Assembly: GCA_035610365.1 (NCBI GenBank)
Contig: CM069432.1
Span: 232,460,532-232,524,531 of the forward strand
Reading direction: 5' to 3'
DNA length: 64,000 nucleotides
Source of the DNA: Aquatica leii
Taxonomy: Eukaryota; Arthropoda; Insecta; Coleoptera; Lampyridae
Shown: positions 23,126 to 36,886 of the stretch, piece by piece
Layout: the number at the start of each line of letters is the position of its first letter
How positions within the stretch are numbered: position 1 is the stretch's first letter
Program-made: the position numbers and the translations under genes
The notes under the pieces: generated by a model
The model's database searches: none
Told to the model about the DNA's origin: nothing
Seen by the model: only the letters and a program-made list of their open reading frames with translations

Positions 23126-24740
23126 TATGTATAGCTTATTAAGATAACGCACTATACAAAGCAAAGCATGCAGTACGTGTTTTAAACGTAAACATAATTC
23201 TGTTGAGATTAATGTAGATATACCGTTAGTAGTTTAGTCTACGACAAACATTTAAAAAATCAAATATTACTTTATTTAAGCTTACGCATGACTATTAATT
23301 TTTTTTATGTATTTGATCGCGGAGCCTCTAAAAAATGTTATTGCTTATGTTTTACACTTAGTTTACTTAATTCTTGATTTTTAATGTTAATTTTATGTTG
23401 GCGTACACACTTGATTACAATATTTATCTTAGCTAACAATTACAAATAATTTTGTGAAAATACTAGTATTAGCGATTATTATAAAATAATCAGTTCAGAA
23501 CACTGTTGCAGTAGAATAATATTGATTTTTATGATATTTAAACAGAAATTTTTATTATGCATTGCGACACATATTTTATAGATCTATAATTAGCAAGAAT
23601 GTGTATCCATACTAGTAACATATTCAATCGCTAACTCGAATATCAGTTGCGTATAAAAAAATGAAGCTAAAATTGGCCATTTGTAAAGTAGACAAAATAT
23701 TAATATTAGTTAGTTTAAATGTAATTATGTTAGCGACATATAATGATGACTACCATCTTGTGGGTATAACAATATTTTTCCTACCCTGCAAATAGCCGAT
23801 TTTGGCTTCATTTTCAACAGACTTCAAAAAAAAAGAAAGCGTTTCTCGATTCGTCGGAATGTTTTTTTATTTTTTATGTATGTTTAGTGATCAATTTTTA
23901 CCACGCTGGCCGATTTTGATGATTTTTCAGGAGTAGTCCCATTTTAATTTGGTCAAAATCTGATGATGAGATCCATCAAACTCTTAAATTTACATTGGCA
24001 GGAAATTTTCTTGAACGATGTGCATTTTCAAGGTTTTCAAGGACTATAACCACTATTGTTAACATCACACAGTTGACTTAAACCTATTCCAACTGCCAAA
24101 GTTAATATTAAGAATTAAACTGAATCCTACATGTAAATCATGTAAATTGTAACTAAATTAAATAATCATTTTTTCCTTAAAAAAAGAACTTTATTTTATT
24201 ATAACTGCATAGTGTATGTAGTTATTATTTATTTACGTTTTTATTTAGGTTTTGACCAAAAACATTGTTTTGCAGAACTGCATATTCTCAAAAACAACTT
24301 CTATTATTACATTTTACGCAACTTTTATTGTAACGCAAAATGTTTGTTAGATTTGTAAATAAGTAAAACATCTTGATAGCATTTTACTTTTCTAAGAATT
24401 TATAGCACATTATAAAAACGCCGCACAAGCATACATACCATATAAAATTAGTTTGTATGTACATATATTAATATTTAATGAACTTGATGGATCGCGCATT
24501 TAAATGGATTGTTGCTAAATTAGACATTGAATATGTTGGCAAATAATTGAGATAAAAGCTTTTTTGGAGTAAACGAAATTTATCTTTTTATCATACAACG
24601 TTCAAATATGTATTTAACAGTTATATTAAACTCCTTTGAGACTATTGTGACATTCTATGGATGAATAACAAAAAATATTAAAAACGTTTATATTTAATTA
24701 CTGTTTTTTTATTTTTATATTTTATACTGTTGTATAATAA
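23126..24740. other. Intergenic DNA; possible repeat at 23780-24060
   Basis: No coding frame is supported. The stretch 23790-24060 (GATTTTGGCTTCATTTTCAA, then GTTTCTCGATTCGTCGGAAT, CTGGCCGATTTTGATGA) has a less AT-biased composition and resembles scraps of dispersed insect repeats, but no second copy exists in the window to confirm this. Confidence 0.4.
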
Positions 24741-24743
24741 AAT

Positions 24744-27700
24744 TGACAGGAATTGAGTGATTGAATTATTAAAACGCAATATGTGAAATATATTTAAAGT
24801 ATAGGAATACAAAAAACACATTTAATCAATGTGGCTAACCTACGAAAGCGATATCTGGGCGTGTTACATTTGCCAAATAAATTAATCATCCGACTAGCTT
24901 CCTGTACGGCTTATTTTCCATTTCAGATTTCTCATCTTCTGTCGTCGGACACATTTGTTTTGTAACTTTCGAATTTGATTCAATTGTGGTTGACACTGCT
25001 TTTACGTCCCCCATATTAAAATTTCTTATTAAATCGTCTGTTTCTTTTGTGAATTGTGGATTTTTCCGGTTACCGTTTCTTGCTTCACATGTATTTCAAG
25101 AATACTGCTAATTGGGCCAAGGTCTACCACGTCAAATGTTGATTTAGGCTTCGATTTGACTAGTTCCAAATTTTCCAATTTCTTTGATGCCGGAATCATA
25201 TCATCAACGTAGTTGATAATTATAATTCGATCATCGCCTTCGCCAATTACTTAAACACATGGGTCTGCCGCTGTACGTCTGCCACCACTTTCTGTAATGT
25301 AGTTATCTACTATTTTATACCATTCACGACCTGACTGTTTTAGTCCATATAGTGGTTTTAATAATTTGAAAACTGTGTTTTTTTGACCAACTGGAAAAAA
25401 CGTTTCCGGTTGTTCCATGTAAACTTCGTCGTGCAGTTCTTCTTGTACATAAGCTGAAATCACGTCCATTTGGTGTACGTGCATTTCGTCATTTATAGCT
25501 GCAGCCAGTAACGTGCGTATCGTTTCATATCCGGGCGCGAATACTTTTTCGTAGTCAATACCCATTTGCTGCGTATGTCCACGTGCAACAAGTCTGGCTT
25601 TGTACTTTACGATTTTGCCGTTCGCATCAATTTTTGTTTTGAGCGCCCATTTGTTTGTTAAGATTCTTTTATGTTTTGGTCGTGATACGAGAGTCCATGT
25701 TTCTTTTATCTGCAACGCGTCAAATTCCTTCTTTATAGCGGTTAGTCATGCACTTTTATTATCACCGTTTAATGCTTCTGACACAGATTTAGGATCTGAT
25801 CAATTAGTACAGTATATTTTTGTAGGTCTTCTTCGTTTTAACGTTTTTACAATTTTTGGACGACCTGGTCCCCTACGGATTTCATTCTCTTGTTCTTCGT
25901 CTTGAGAATCATCTTCGTTAAGTGAACTATCTTAAACTTCTATACCAATATCTTCCTCGATTTGTTCTAATGTAACTTCTTTCAAAGTGAAGTTATCTTC
26001 GTTGTCGCTTAGATGAGGATGTTCAAATTTATCGATGGATTTGACATCACGTGCTTTAATTACGGTTTTTGCTCTTGGTTTTCACAGCCGGTATGCGTTT
26101 GATTCGCCCGAATACCCAACTAATGCGGATTCGTTACCTTTTAGTTAAAATTTTCTCCGCCTTTCTCTCTTGTTCAAGGCCTTATTGCTAATTGTTTTGA
26201 AGAAACCTACATACGGGTTTCGTCCAAACCACGCTTCGTATGGGGTAATCATATTTAAACTTTTTGTCGCACATCTATTTCTTAAAAAGGTTGCCGTGTT
26301 TATCATTTCTGCCCATAACTAGTCTGGTAAATTTGCCTGTAACTTCATGCATCTTGCTATTTCAACCAGCGTGCGGTTGGCTCGTTTAGTCACAACGTTT
26401 GGTTGAGGAGTGTACTCAACGGTCAGTTGTCTATCATTTCCTTCTTCTTCTAGCAACTTCTCGACCTCTTTGGACAAGTAGTCAAATTGTAACTACGGAG
26501 CACACACTTCGCAATTTATTTCACTTATTTTTGTAAAATCCATTCCGTAAACCATACCATTATTTTTCATTTTATTTATTTGATACCATTTCAGCAGTTT
26601 TTCGTCAGTCATATGTTGTGTAATCGAAGCACATTCTTTGTTTTCGTTAATAACATAAAGTTGGTCACGTTTTATCGCTGTAAGGGCCACCGACCCGTCT
26701 GCCCTATTCATTTCTGCCCTATATTTGTCAAATGTTACCGTATATCCGTTATTTGTAATACTCCACACCGATAACAAATTATTTCGGAGTTTTGGAACAC
26801 ATAATACGTCCTTTAATTCAATACGATTTGTTTTGTCGTGACTAACCTTCACATTTAAATTTATTTTACCGCTGCCCATTGAATTAATGTACTGATCTGA
26901 AGCTCTGAACACCAAACGTTTGATCTTGCAATTTGATCCGCGTTACACGCAATAACAATCATCGCGTTATTTGAATTAATAGATTCTTTGTTCTTTGCTT
27001 TTTGTTTACAATCGCAACTCAAATGTCCGTATTTATTACAATTATAGCACTTACCACTGAATCTTTGCGCTTTTTGTTTATTTTTTGAATCAATATGTTG
27101 CGGATGCTTTGAAAATTGAGTTTTTGTCAATAATGCGTCGTTCTTCACATTACGGGCACTTTGTCTAGCTTCTTCGAGCAGTTTTACTTTCAAAGTTTCA
27201 TGGTTTGGTATTTCATCACGTGATTCTATAGCTACGTTGAAGCTCTCAAATTCCGCCGGTAATGATCCCAATAACATTAATTCCTGCTTCCTCAAGCCGT
27301 TCGGCCCTTGCGTAAATTCCATTACGTACTACGTCATCGACGTATTCGATTTCTTTTTCATCCGCGGTAGGTGTCTGTATAAAGCCGCTTTTCTTATTAG
27401 ACCACTGGATTCAAAAATGGTTTCTAGCTTTTCCCAGGCTTCACTGGACGTAATGCATTTCTTGGTATGATTTAATTGGCTGTATGAGATGCTTAAGTTG
27501 ATTAGCGCCAAAGCCTTTGAGTCCTTCTTTGTCCAATTTGCATCATATGCTGGTTTCTTCAAAGTGTCATCTACGTAATGCCATATCGTTGTACACTAGT
27601 ACACTTTTCATTTGCATCTTCCACAAGTCGTAATTATTATTGTTGAATTTTTCAATGTTCGAGAAACCAGGTGCAATTGACATCTTTTTCTTTGTTGTAT

Positions 27701-27870
27701 TTGTATTAAACCTCAATTCACAAAAAACGCGAATTTAACAATCACTGAAGCCACTTGGGCCCATAACCTGACAGAAATTGAGTGAGTGAGTTATTAAAAC
27801 GTAATATGTGAAACATTTTTAAAGTACAGGAATACAAAAAACACGTTTAATCAATGTGGCTAATCTACGC
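24744..27870 (-). mobile_element. Ty1/copia retrotransposon fossil
   Basis: About 3.1 kb between two direct repeats of roughly 100 bases (24744-24847 and 27768-27870), both starting TGACAG on the plus strand and sharing TTAATCAATGTGGCTAA. Read on the minus strand, the gag part includes a CCHC knuckle (CYNCNKYGHLSCDCK, about 27050). It is followed by protease, GAG-pre-integrase and partial integrase regions, and then a Ty1/copia reverse transcriptase (25251-25715; KARLVARGHTQQMGIDYEKVF, MDVISAYVQEELHDEVYM, LYGLKQ). A primer-binding site adjoins the 5' repeat. The element is broken by several mutations and shorter than a typical 5-kb copia, so parts are missing. It is moderately old. Confidence 0.85.
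27754..27767 (-). promoter_or_regulatory. Copia-type primer-binding site
   Basis: Read on the minus strand, GGTTATGGGCCCA follows directly after the CTGTCA end of the 5' terminal repeat. TTATGGGCCCA is the initiator-Met-tRNA-derived primer site characteristic of copia elements. It fixes the inner edge of the repeat. Confidence 0.7.
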
Positions 27871-27969
27871 GGACTATTCAATAAAACTTCTTGCCTGCGC
27901 TTAAGTCATTAGCTTACGAAAATAACTTTGAGCGCATGTCGATTACATTATTACATAGGTATTTCTTAC

Positions 27970-29405
27970 AAAAATAGATCCTTAATGATCCCTATTAATG
28001 AACGATGTTGAACCAATAAATAAATTTCTATTAATGAACGATTTTGTATAGCAACCACTGATTTAACGATATTGCTCGACTACTAGATATAACAACGGGT
28101 TACGTATACTTTAGTTTCCTTATAAGTTCACACGTTTCATTAACGTACGACCAACGGAAAAGTTTAAAATTAACTGCTTTGTTAATCGGCGACAAATAAT
28201 CTCGACAATACTAACGCTTACTAGTTATTTAACAAACAAGGTTGTTAATGATAGCGATTAATAATCGAGACGTTTTAACGCCGTGAGCGTTAATATTGTC
28301 GAGATTATTTGCCGCGGATTAACAAACGAGTTCGTTTTAAAGTTTTTCTGTTGGTCGTACCTTAGTAAAACGTGTGAAGTTATAAGGAAACTAAAGTATA
28401 CGTAACCCGTTGTAATATCTAGTATTCGTGTGTAATATCATTAAATCAGTGGTTGCTAACGATTTCATTGGTTCCCATACAAAACTCGTTTGTTAATCGG
28501 CGACAAATAATCTCGACGATATTAACGCTTTCGCTTGCTACACTCGCCCACGGCGTTGAAATGGCTTGATTATTAATTGCTATCATTATCAACCTTGTTC
28601 GTTAAACTATTACAATTGTATTGCATTTAAATAATAACTATTCTCGCAGCAAAAAAAAAAGTTATGATTATTTTACTATTAATTTATGTATTAACTGTTG
28701 ATGTAATATGTAGCGCGACTTACACGCTAGCGTCTGTGTTGGTGTTTTTTAGTTTACGCGAGTTTAAAATGTGTTGTCATAATTCATAAATGAAAATCAA
28801 GTGTATCTGTCTTTATTTATTTTGATTGCAAATAATATTTCCGCGTAATATAATTTGTCATCTAAGTGACATTTGACTTCTGACACCAAATGTCATTATT
28901 TATTGGTTTATTTTTTATGTTTTGTGTAAATATTACAGTCCTGTTGTGATAAAATCTATCTAATCTACAAATGTGACCAGGTTTTTGCAACAAAAATTTG
29001 CAAAATAATTAAATGAACAGTAAATCAATTTTTTTTCTCAAAGTACATTGAACGGTAAATATAAGTTGAAATAGTTATTTAACGAACAAGATTGTTAATG
29101 ATACAAATTAATAATCGAGACATTTAACGCTGTGAGCGAGTGTAGCGAGCAAACGCGTTAATATTGTCGAGATTATTTGTCGCCGATTAACAAGCGAGTT
29201 AGTTTTAAAGTTTTTCCGTTGATCGTACGTTAGTAAAACGTGTAAAGTTATGAGAAAATTAAAGCATACGTAACCCGATGTTATATCTAGTGGTCGCGCA
29301 ATATCGTTAAATCGGTGGTTGCTAACGATTTCATTGTTCATTAATACAAATTCATTCATTGGTTGAAAATCGTTCATTAATAGCGGTCATTAACGATCTA
29401 TTTCT
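27970..29405. repeat. Cluster of fold-back (inverted) repeat arms
   Basis: Four related arms alternate in orientation: about 27974-28215 (minus sense), 28225-28475 (plus), 28485-28615 (minus, partial) and 29072-29400 (plus). All contain GGCGACAAATAATCTCGACA-like and AACGAACAAGGTTGTTAATGAT-like blocks, and the outer ends match as AAATAGATCSTTAATGA with ATTAATGAACGAT. About 450 bases (28615-29070) of unrelated DNA sit in one loop. The structure could fold into long hairpins. No transposase is encoded. It is probably a non-autonomous fold-back element that has duplicated or inserted into itself. Confidence 0.75.
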
Positions 29406-29419
29406 GATACATTATTATA

Positions 29420-30185
29420 CGTTAATATTGTTATTAACAGATGATCGACGGAAAAACAAATTTATTTTACAATTTTGAATTTGACAAAATTATTGACTTA
29501 AAGGTATTATTTAAAAAAAAGTAAGGTAACCAGCAGTAAATGCCATAGTTTTGATGATAAAAGGTTTCCATGAAATTTGTAAGTGAATTGGGATCACATA
29601 ATACACACGCGACAGAAATTTTAAATGTTATTGTGAAGCACTCGTTTTTCAATGCTTTACATGTTTGGTATTTCTCACTGTAGAGCGTATATTTGAAGAC
29701 AAGACAAACACACTTTCTGAGAGCAGATGAAAAAATTACATTAGAACAGAAACAAAAAAGACTGATTTGCATATTACGCTAAGTAATTTTGAAAAACTTA
29801 AATTTTGAGTGTTTTAAGTAGCTGCAGCGATGTAGTAGTATATATAAAAAAAATTTTGGTATTTTTTCAGAAAGAGCATTAGAAACGGCGGTACTTGTTG
29901 ATAATTCTTTTAAAGGTTATATTTTTTGATGACATCGAAGTAGTGAAATTAAATCCTTTTTAAAAGAATAAACTGAGTCTAAAGTGAATATCTATATAAT
30001 AATTCAATAAATTGAATCAGCACAGGCAGGTTTGTAGTGTTTGTGTTAATGAAGAATAGTGGCAACGCATTGATAGTTTCTTGCACGTTACTGTGGGTCT
30101 TCGTTCAAGCTATCATATAAAAATGCGCGAGTTAAAAAAAATTAGCCAATGTTGCTAGGGTTTTGGTGACATGTTTTTATTGTAC
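29420..30185. other. Spacer without supported gene
   Basis: A minus frame of 101 residues (29467-29772) has no recognisable domain and atypical composition (Cys and Phe rich), so it is not called. TATATATA/poly-A runs occur near 29840. Confidence 0.45.
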
Positions 30186-31021
30186 GATCTGATAGTATTC
30201 TTCTTCTTAAGCCCTTACTGCGCCCAGTATTAGGAAGGAGCTTCCCTCTTTGTTTTCCGTTTCTCTCTATTTTGAGCTGTTGATATTCATTTTAATCCAG
30301 CAATTTTCTTTAAGTCATCGACCCATCTTGTAATTGGTCTTCCTCGACTTCTCTCTCTATTTCAGTCTTCACTGTATGATTTTTACAATCCATCCGCCGT
30401 CCTTTACATGTTACATGTCCCATTTTAGTTTTCAGTTTGTATATCGTTTGTTTTGTAAGTGTCCATGTCTGGGCTCCGTACGTTAAAACCGGTAATACAC
30501 ATTCGTCAAATATTTTAGATTTAATATTTTGGGGAATTCTTTTGTTTTTAAGCAGTTTCGATAATTTTCTGAAAACTGCCCATCCCAATCTCTTTCTCTT
30601 TATTTCTATATCTCGGATCATTTGGCCTGGATATATATGCTCAGTGACGTTCTTTATTTGTGCTTTTTTTATTTTTACTTTGATGTTCTGGGAACTCATA
30701 GTATTTGTTATATTTAAATTCATTTTCAAACCAACCTTCTGTGATTTTTTTCCAGTTTAGTTATCATTTTTTTGTAGGTGTTCTTCGTCGTCGGCAATTA
30801 GCACAATATCGTCAGTTTATCTGAGATACTTTAATCTTTCTCCATTTATATTAATTTCAATATTGCTCTATTCTAGTTTTTTGATCCTGCCTTCTAAGAC
30901 TAGATTGAACAGCTTTGGTTACATCGTGTCACCTTGTCTGATTTTTTTAAATTAGTATTTAGTTGGTGTTTTCATGCATTGTAATCACTGGCAACGCTTC
31001 TTTGTGTATATATTTAATTAT

Positions 31022-31439
31022 CTGTAAATAGCTATAAACGACGGTAAACACGTTGAATTAGTTTAACACCCGTGAAATTCAAAATCAGCTTTGAATAATT
31101 CGTCGGGATAAAACCACAACGTAAAAAGACATTGGGGGTAAGCAATGTCAATGCAATTGTGCAAGCGCCACCAGAGTAAACTACTGGACGGCCGTTTCGC
31201 CCTTTTGGGGTTCCTCAGCAGTAGGAGATACACTCTAATGTAGTTCCCACAATTGCATTGACGCCCCTTATAGCTTATATTTAACTCTGGTGGCGTTTGC
31301 ACAATTGCATTGACATTGTTTACCTCCAATGTCCTTTTACGTTGTAGTTTTATCCCGACGAATTATTCAAAGCTCATTTTGAATTTCGCGGGTGTTAAAC
31401 TAATTCAATGTGTTTACCGTCGCTTATAGCTATTTACAG
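31022..31439. mobile_element. 418-bp palindromic element inside the LINE
   Basis: The left arm 31022-31180 (starting CTGTAAATAGCTATAAACGA) and right arm 31279-31439 are inverted repeats of about 160 bases with only a few differences. The 98-base centre carries a hammerhead-shaped sequence (31181-31224, minus strand). No protein is encoded. The arm-centre-arm layout is like that of the small Penelope-derived insert at 42.5 kb. No clear target duplication was found. Confidence 0.8.
31181..31224 (-). ncRNA. Minimal type-I hammerhead ribozyme motif
   Basis: On the minus strand the 44 bases read, in pieces: stem I 5' CTACTG; core CTGAGGA (CUGANGA); stem II ACCCC-AAAA-GGGC with three C-G pairs and one A/C mismatch at its base; GAAA; a two-pair stem III (A-U, C-G) closed by GGCC; T then C at the cleavage position; and stem I 3' CAGTAG, the exact complement of CTACTG. 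Every invariant hammerhead position is present. The very short stem III is the form known from Penelope-like elements and retrozymes. The base mismatch in stem II suggests slight decay. Activity is not shown by sequence. Confidence 0.75.
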
Positions 31440-32599
31440 TTAACTTTAGACGCATAGTAAAATTAAACTATGAGATGGCTCTGCAATCAAACACTTTTCA
31501 ATATTTAATTATGTTTTTTACCTGGAGTCAATGCATGCGTTATCTAATTTTATCATAATTGCCCAGTGCTCAATTGAGTCAAATGCCTTTTCGTAATCTA
31601 TAAAGACTAGGTGAAGTGGGAGGTTGTATTCTATTGATTTTTCATTAATATCTTCATTGTTAGTAAATGATCATTTGCGTTAAACTCATTTTGAAACGCA
31701 GCTTGCTCTACAGGTTGGTAGTCTACTAATTTTATTGTGATTCTGTTGGTAATAATTCTTGTTAGAAATTTGTATATTTGCGATAACAAACTTATTGGTC
31801 AATAGTTGTGTATCAGTGTCTCCTTTTTTGAATAACAGAATTACTTCTGCTATGTTCCATTGATCGGGTATCCTATCTTGTTCTATACATTTGTTAAACA
31901 GTTTCTTTAACTATGGTATGATTATTTCTCGAGCTTTTTTGACAATTTCTATTAATATGTTGTCTTTTCTGAACCAACATTTGTTATTTGTATCTTTACT
32001 AGATTTTTTGGTTTTGTTGTTTTAGAGGAATATAGATCTTTGCAATATTTTTCAATTAATTTCACTACTTCTGTTCTGTTTGTTACGTTTCTTTCATTTG
32101 TCCTTTATTGGTTTTATTTCGCATATTCCTTTGTTTTTTTGGAAGTTTCATATTACGGTTTTTCTTTTGAGTTTTTTGCCTTCTTTCATAGGTATCTCTG
32201 ATATCCTTACGTATCATTTTTCTTGCTTCTTCTCTGTATTCTTGTATTGCATATAAGTCAGTTTCATATGATTCTCTTCTTTTCTCAATCACCTTAATCG
32301 TTTCGTCTAAAAGTTTATTTGTTTTATTACTTTTATTTTTATTATTGTTGTTGTTAGCTGTTTTCTTTTATTTGGAGAGTGTTTGATCTAATTAAGAAAA
32401 TTGCTAACTTTTTCTTTGTAAGTTTCACAATTTTGGTTGAGTAATTTTGTATTCACGGATCTTTTGTAGTTCCCTTTATGTTTATTTGGTTTTAATCTGA
32501 TTTTTAATTTGACCTTGGCTCTTAAATACGTTGGTCGCTTCTAGTATTGAATGTGTTTAATGTTGTTAAGTCTTGGATTAGAGTTTTCGAGTTTTATCT

Positions 32600-33055
32600 G
32601 ATACTATTGTTACAAAGTTTAAAATAAGTTTTTACTATTTTTTTGGTTTTTGCTAAATACGAGCAATTTTATCCAAAATTAAATGTAATTTAGCTTGAAA
32701 CTAAATCACATACTTGAATCATGTTATCGTGAACTCTAATAATGGGATTTTAGTAGACTAAAAAAACTTAGCAATGATTGTTCTAATTTATAATCAGTCA
32801 ATGGCCTATTTCTGTCATATAATGACAACCTAAATTTTTTATTCGATAACTTTGTAATTAGTTGACATATCTGTAGTCACAATAAACAAAATAACAAAAA
32901 TCAGAAACCAACCTTTCCTACCTACTTTATATAATGTACCTGAGAGGCTAAAAATCAACATTAGTTACAAACATTCGACACGATAATGAACCGTATCTTG
33001 GAAAGCAAACCATGACACAAATGTGTGCCATCGGTTTCTACTGAGGGTAGCCGAC
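32600..33055. other. Non-coding DNA upstream of trp exons
   Basis: No exon of trp and no other gene was recognised here. It is AT-rich DNA, probably intronic if trp starts further left. Confidence 0.4.
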
Positions 33056-33059
33056 GACA

Positions 33060-34500
33060 AAAGCTGTTAAAACAAAAACTGTCTAAATAAAAGTAACATA
33101 AATGAGGTAATTGCCGGTGCTCAGTAAAGATGGTCGTCAGTTAAATTCTGAAATCTAAATGATTTGGAAAAACTCAAAAATTAGAAAGGCCTTTGGAAAT
33201 TACCAACCAAAAATCCGCTTTTTGAATACATTCAAAATGGAACTTACCTTCTTAAAGACTATTCCACTAAAATCTGTTATTATTAAATTTATTTACAAGC
33301 CCGCGAAGGCCGTCGGAATAAAAACTCTTTTAAAAATTAACTATTTAATGTTTATTAAATTTAAATTAACAAACAATAAAGTTAATTGAAAACGGTAAAC
33401 AAACAGAACAAGTAATGATAATGAAATAATAATAATAAAGAAACTAAAAAAAATAGGAATATTATAAATAAATTAACAAAACGCAACAAATCGGTTAGAA
33501 ACATTATGTAAGTTAAAATTTGCAAAGCTTTGTTCGCAATAAAAAAAACATTACGTAAATTTATCAATAACAAAATACTTAATACTAAGTTAATTATTAA
33601 TTTAAAAATCGTAAATTATTATGTGTCTAAAATAACACCAACGACAAAAATAAACTAATTGTTGAGACAAAAAAATTGAGTTTACTTACAGGTGCGGTAA
33701 ACAAGCATTTAACTTTATGATTAAAATCAAATTGCTAAGTTTAAAAAATTAAAATCACAATTTTTATTTTAAACGATAATAACATAAATACTTTAATTTT
33801 GTTAATATAGAGCCAGGTAAGGGCTTTTGTTTGGTCTTAAAGCTGCCAGATAATATTAAAAAGAAATTCGGGAGGTTTTTAATACTGCACTGGCTTCGTT
33901 AAAAGATTTTCTTTAAACCGCCACAAAGAGAAAATTGAATTGCGTCGCACAAAACTTAAAACAACACATAATTTAATGATTCGATAATAAACTCGGAAAC
34001 AAGTGTAACGTAAAGACCGTAAATTATACGAACTAGAAATATTTCTAAAAAGAACTAAAATTTTACTGTACTCATCTTCATTATTCCAACGAACACTTAT
34101 TTTAAGTGTTGAAATTCACCTGACCGGAACTACATTTTGATATCGGTAGGTACTTGGTAAGTTTGCAAACTTCCTCTTCTTAAAAACGACAATTAAAATT
34201 TGGTTACTACCATAGTTAAAATCATTCTTTGCGAAAGAGACCAACAATTCAACAAAGACGTGGAAAAGGATGCAAAATTACAACAAAACGTGGGCTTTAT
34301 AAAGTTTTACAGAAGAAACACTTAAATCATCAAAATAATAACGGAATATAAATAAGCAAGCAAATGAGCGTAGTGGAATATCAAATTACAATCTTAATCT
34401 TTGAAACCAAATAATAATAATGACTGCCGGAAGTAATAAATTAAAAACGTACTCGAAACTTGGATAAATTATTGCAAAATTACTCAAATGATCTTAAAAA
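33060..34500 (+). repeat. Second copy of the dispersed repeat at 4860-5330
   Basis: It matches the 4.86-kb repeat at its start (33060-33330) and again at about 34355-34500 (GAGCGTAGTGGAATATCAAA), with about 1 kb of extra AT-rich DNA between. It lies just upstream of the recognised trp exons and, if the gene extends to the left, within its intron. Confidence 0.6.
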
Positions 34501-34896
34501 AATGAATAAAACAAACCCAAATACTGGGTCGTTTTAAACTAAACTTATTTTTATAATAACAATATATTAAAACGTATTTTTTTTAGAAGAAATTATATAT
34601 TAAAAATTAAAAGTTGCTACTGTAAAAAGCAACTCATTTAATGTTTTTATCAAGATCTTATTGTAAAAAAATAAATCTTAGTATTTTAATACAACAAACA
34701 AAAACTGTAGTAGAAAACACAGTTGTGTTCAAAACACGATAACAATAAAATACTTTTTGTTGATAATAAATACTATCAATTGAATTTTTACAAATTGACA
34801 ATAACGTAGAAATATGTGTTATTGTAGTTGTAAAGAAACTTTTGTTTCATTAAAAAAATATAAACATTGCGCCTTACTTATGTATATTTGTTGCAG

Positions 34897-36636
<1,740 letters not shown>

Positions 36637-36682
36637 TTTACATTAGTATAAAAAAATAGTTGATGTTTACATATTTGTGTCA

Positions 36683-36688
36683 AATAAA
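36683..36688 (+). terminator. trp polyadenylation signal
   Basis: AATAAA lies 47 bases after the trp stop codon, the first canonical signal downstream. Confidence 0.6.
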
Positions 36689-36886
36689 TTACTTAAGCGA
36701 TGAAGTACACTTCTTTTACAGATTTTTGTTAAACTTTGTGATCTATTTACTTATGTTCTAACATTAATTTATTATTTTTGTACATGATAATATTATGCAA
36801 AACTTTAGCTTATTTAGATCGACTGGGATATAAACGACAGGAAATTGTAGTAAACATTAAATTGGTACTAAATGTTACTAGTATAA

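Larger units (their letters stand above)
30190..32560 (-). mobile_element. LINE (RTE-like endonuclease/reverse-transcriptase type) remnant 1
   Basis: On the minus strand the sequence runs from an N-terminal basic region (YERRQKTQKKNRNMKLPKKQ, about 32180) through reverse-transcriptase pieces LKKLFNKCIEQDRIPDQWN (about 31910-31850) and FIDYEKAFDSIEHWAIM (about 31600-31550). It ends with the C-terminal block YPGQMIRDIEIKRKRLGWAV, then RIPQNIKSKIFDECVLPVLT and YGAQTWTLTKQT (30650-30440). The last part is typical of insect LINE proteins often annotated endonuclease-reverse transcriptase. The 3' end at about 30196 carries an AAGAAGAA tail on the minus strand. Many stops and frameshifts are present, the YADD block is damaged, and the endonuclease is missing. 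The palindromic element 31022-31439 is inserted inside. Confidence 0.7.

Noticed and set aside
27970-29405. CRISPR-like or tandem array
   Set aside because: The repeated blocks alternate orientation and are long arms of fold-back structures, with no regular spacers.
29467-29772. 101-residue minus-strand frame rich in Cys and Phe
   Set aside because: No family resemblance, no splice or start context, and low-complexity surroundings.
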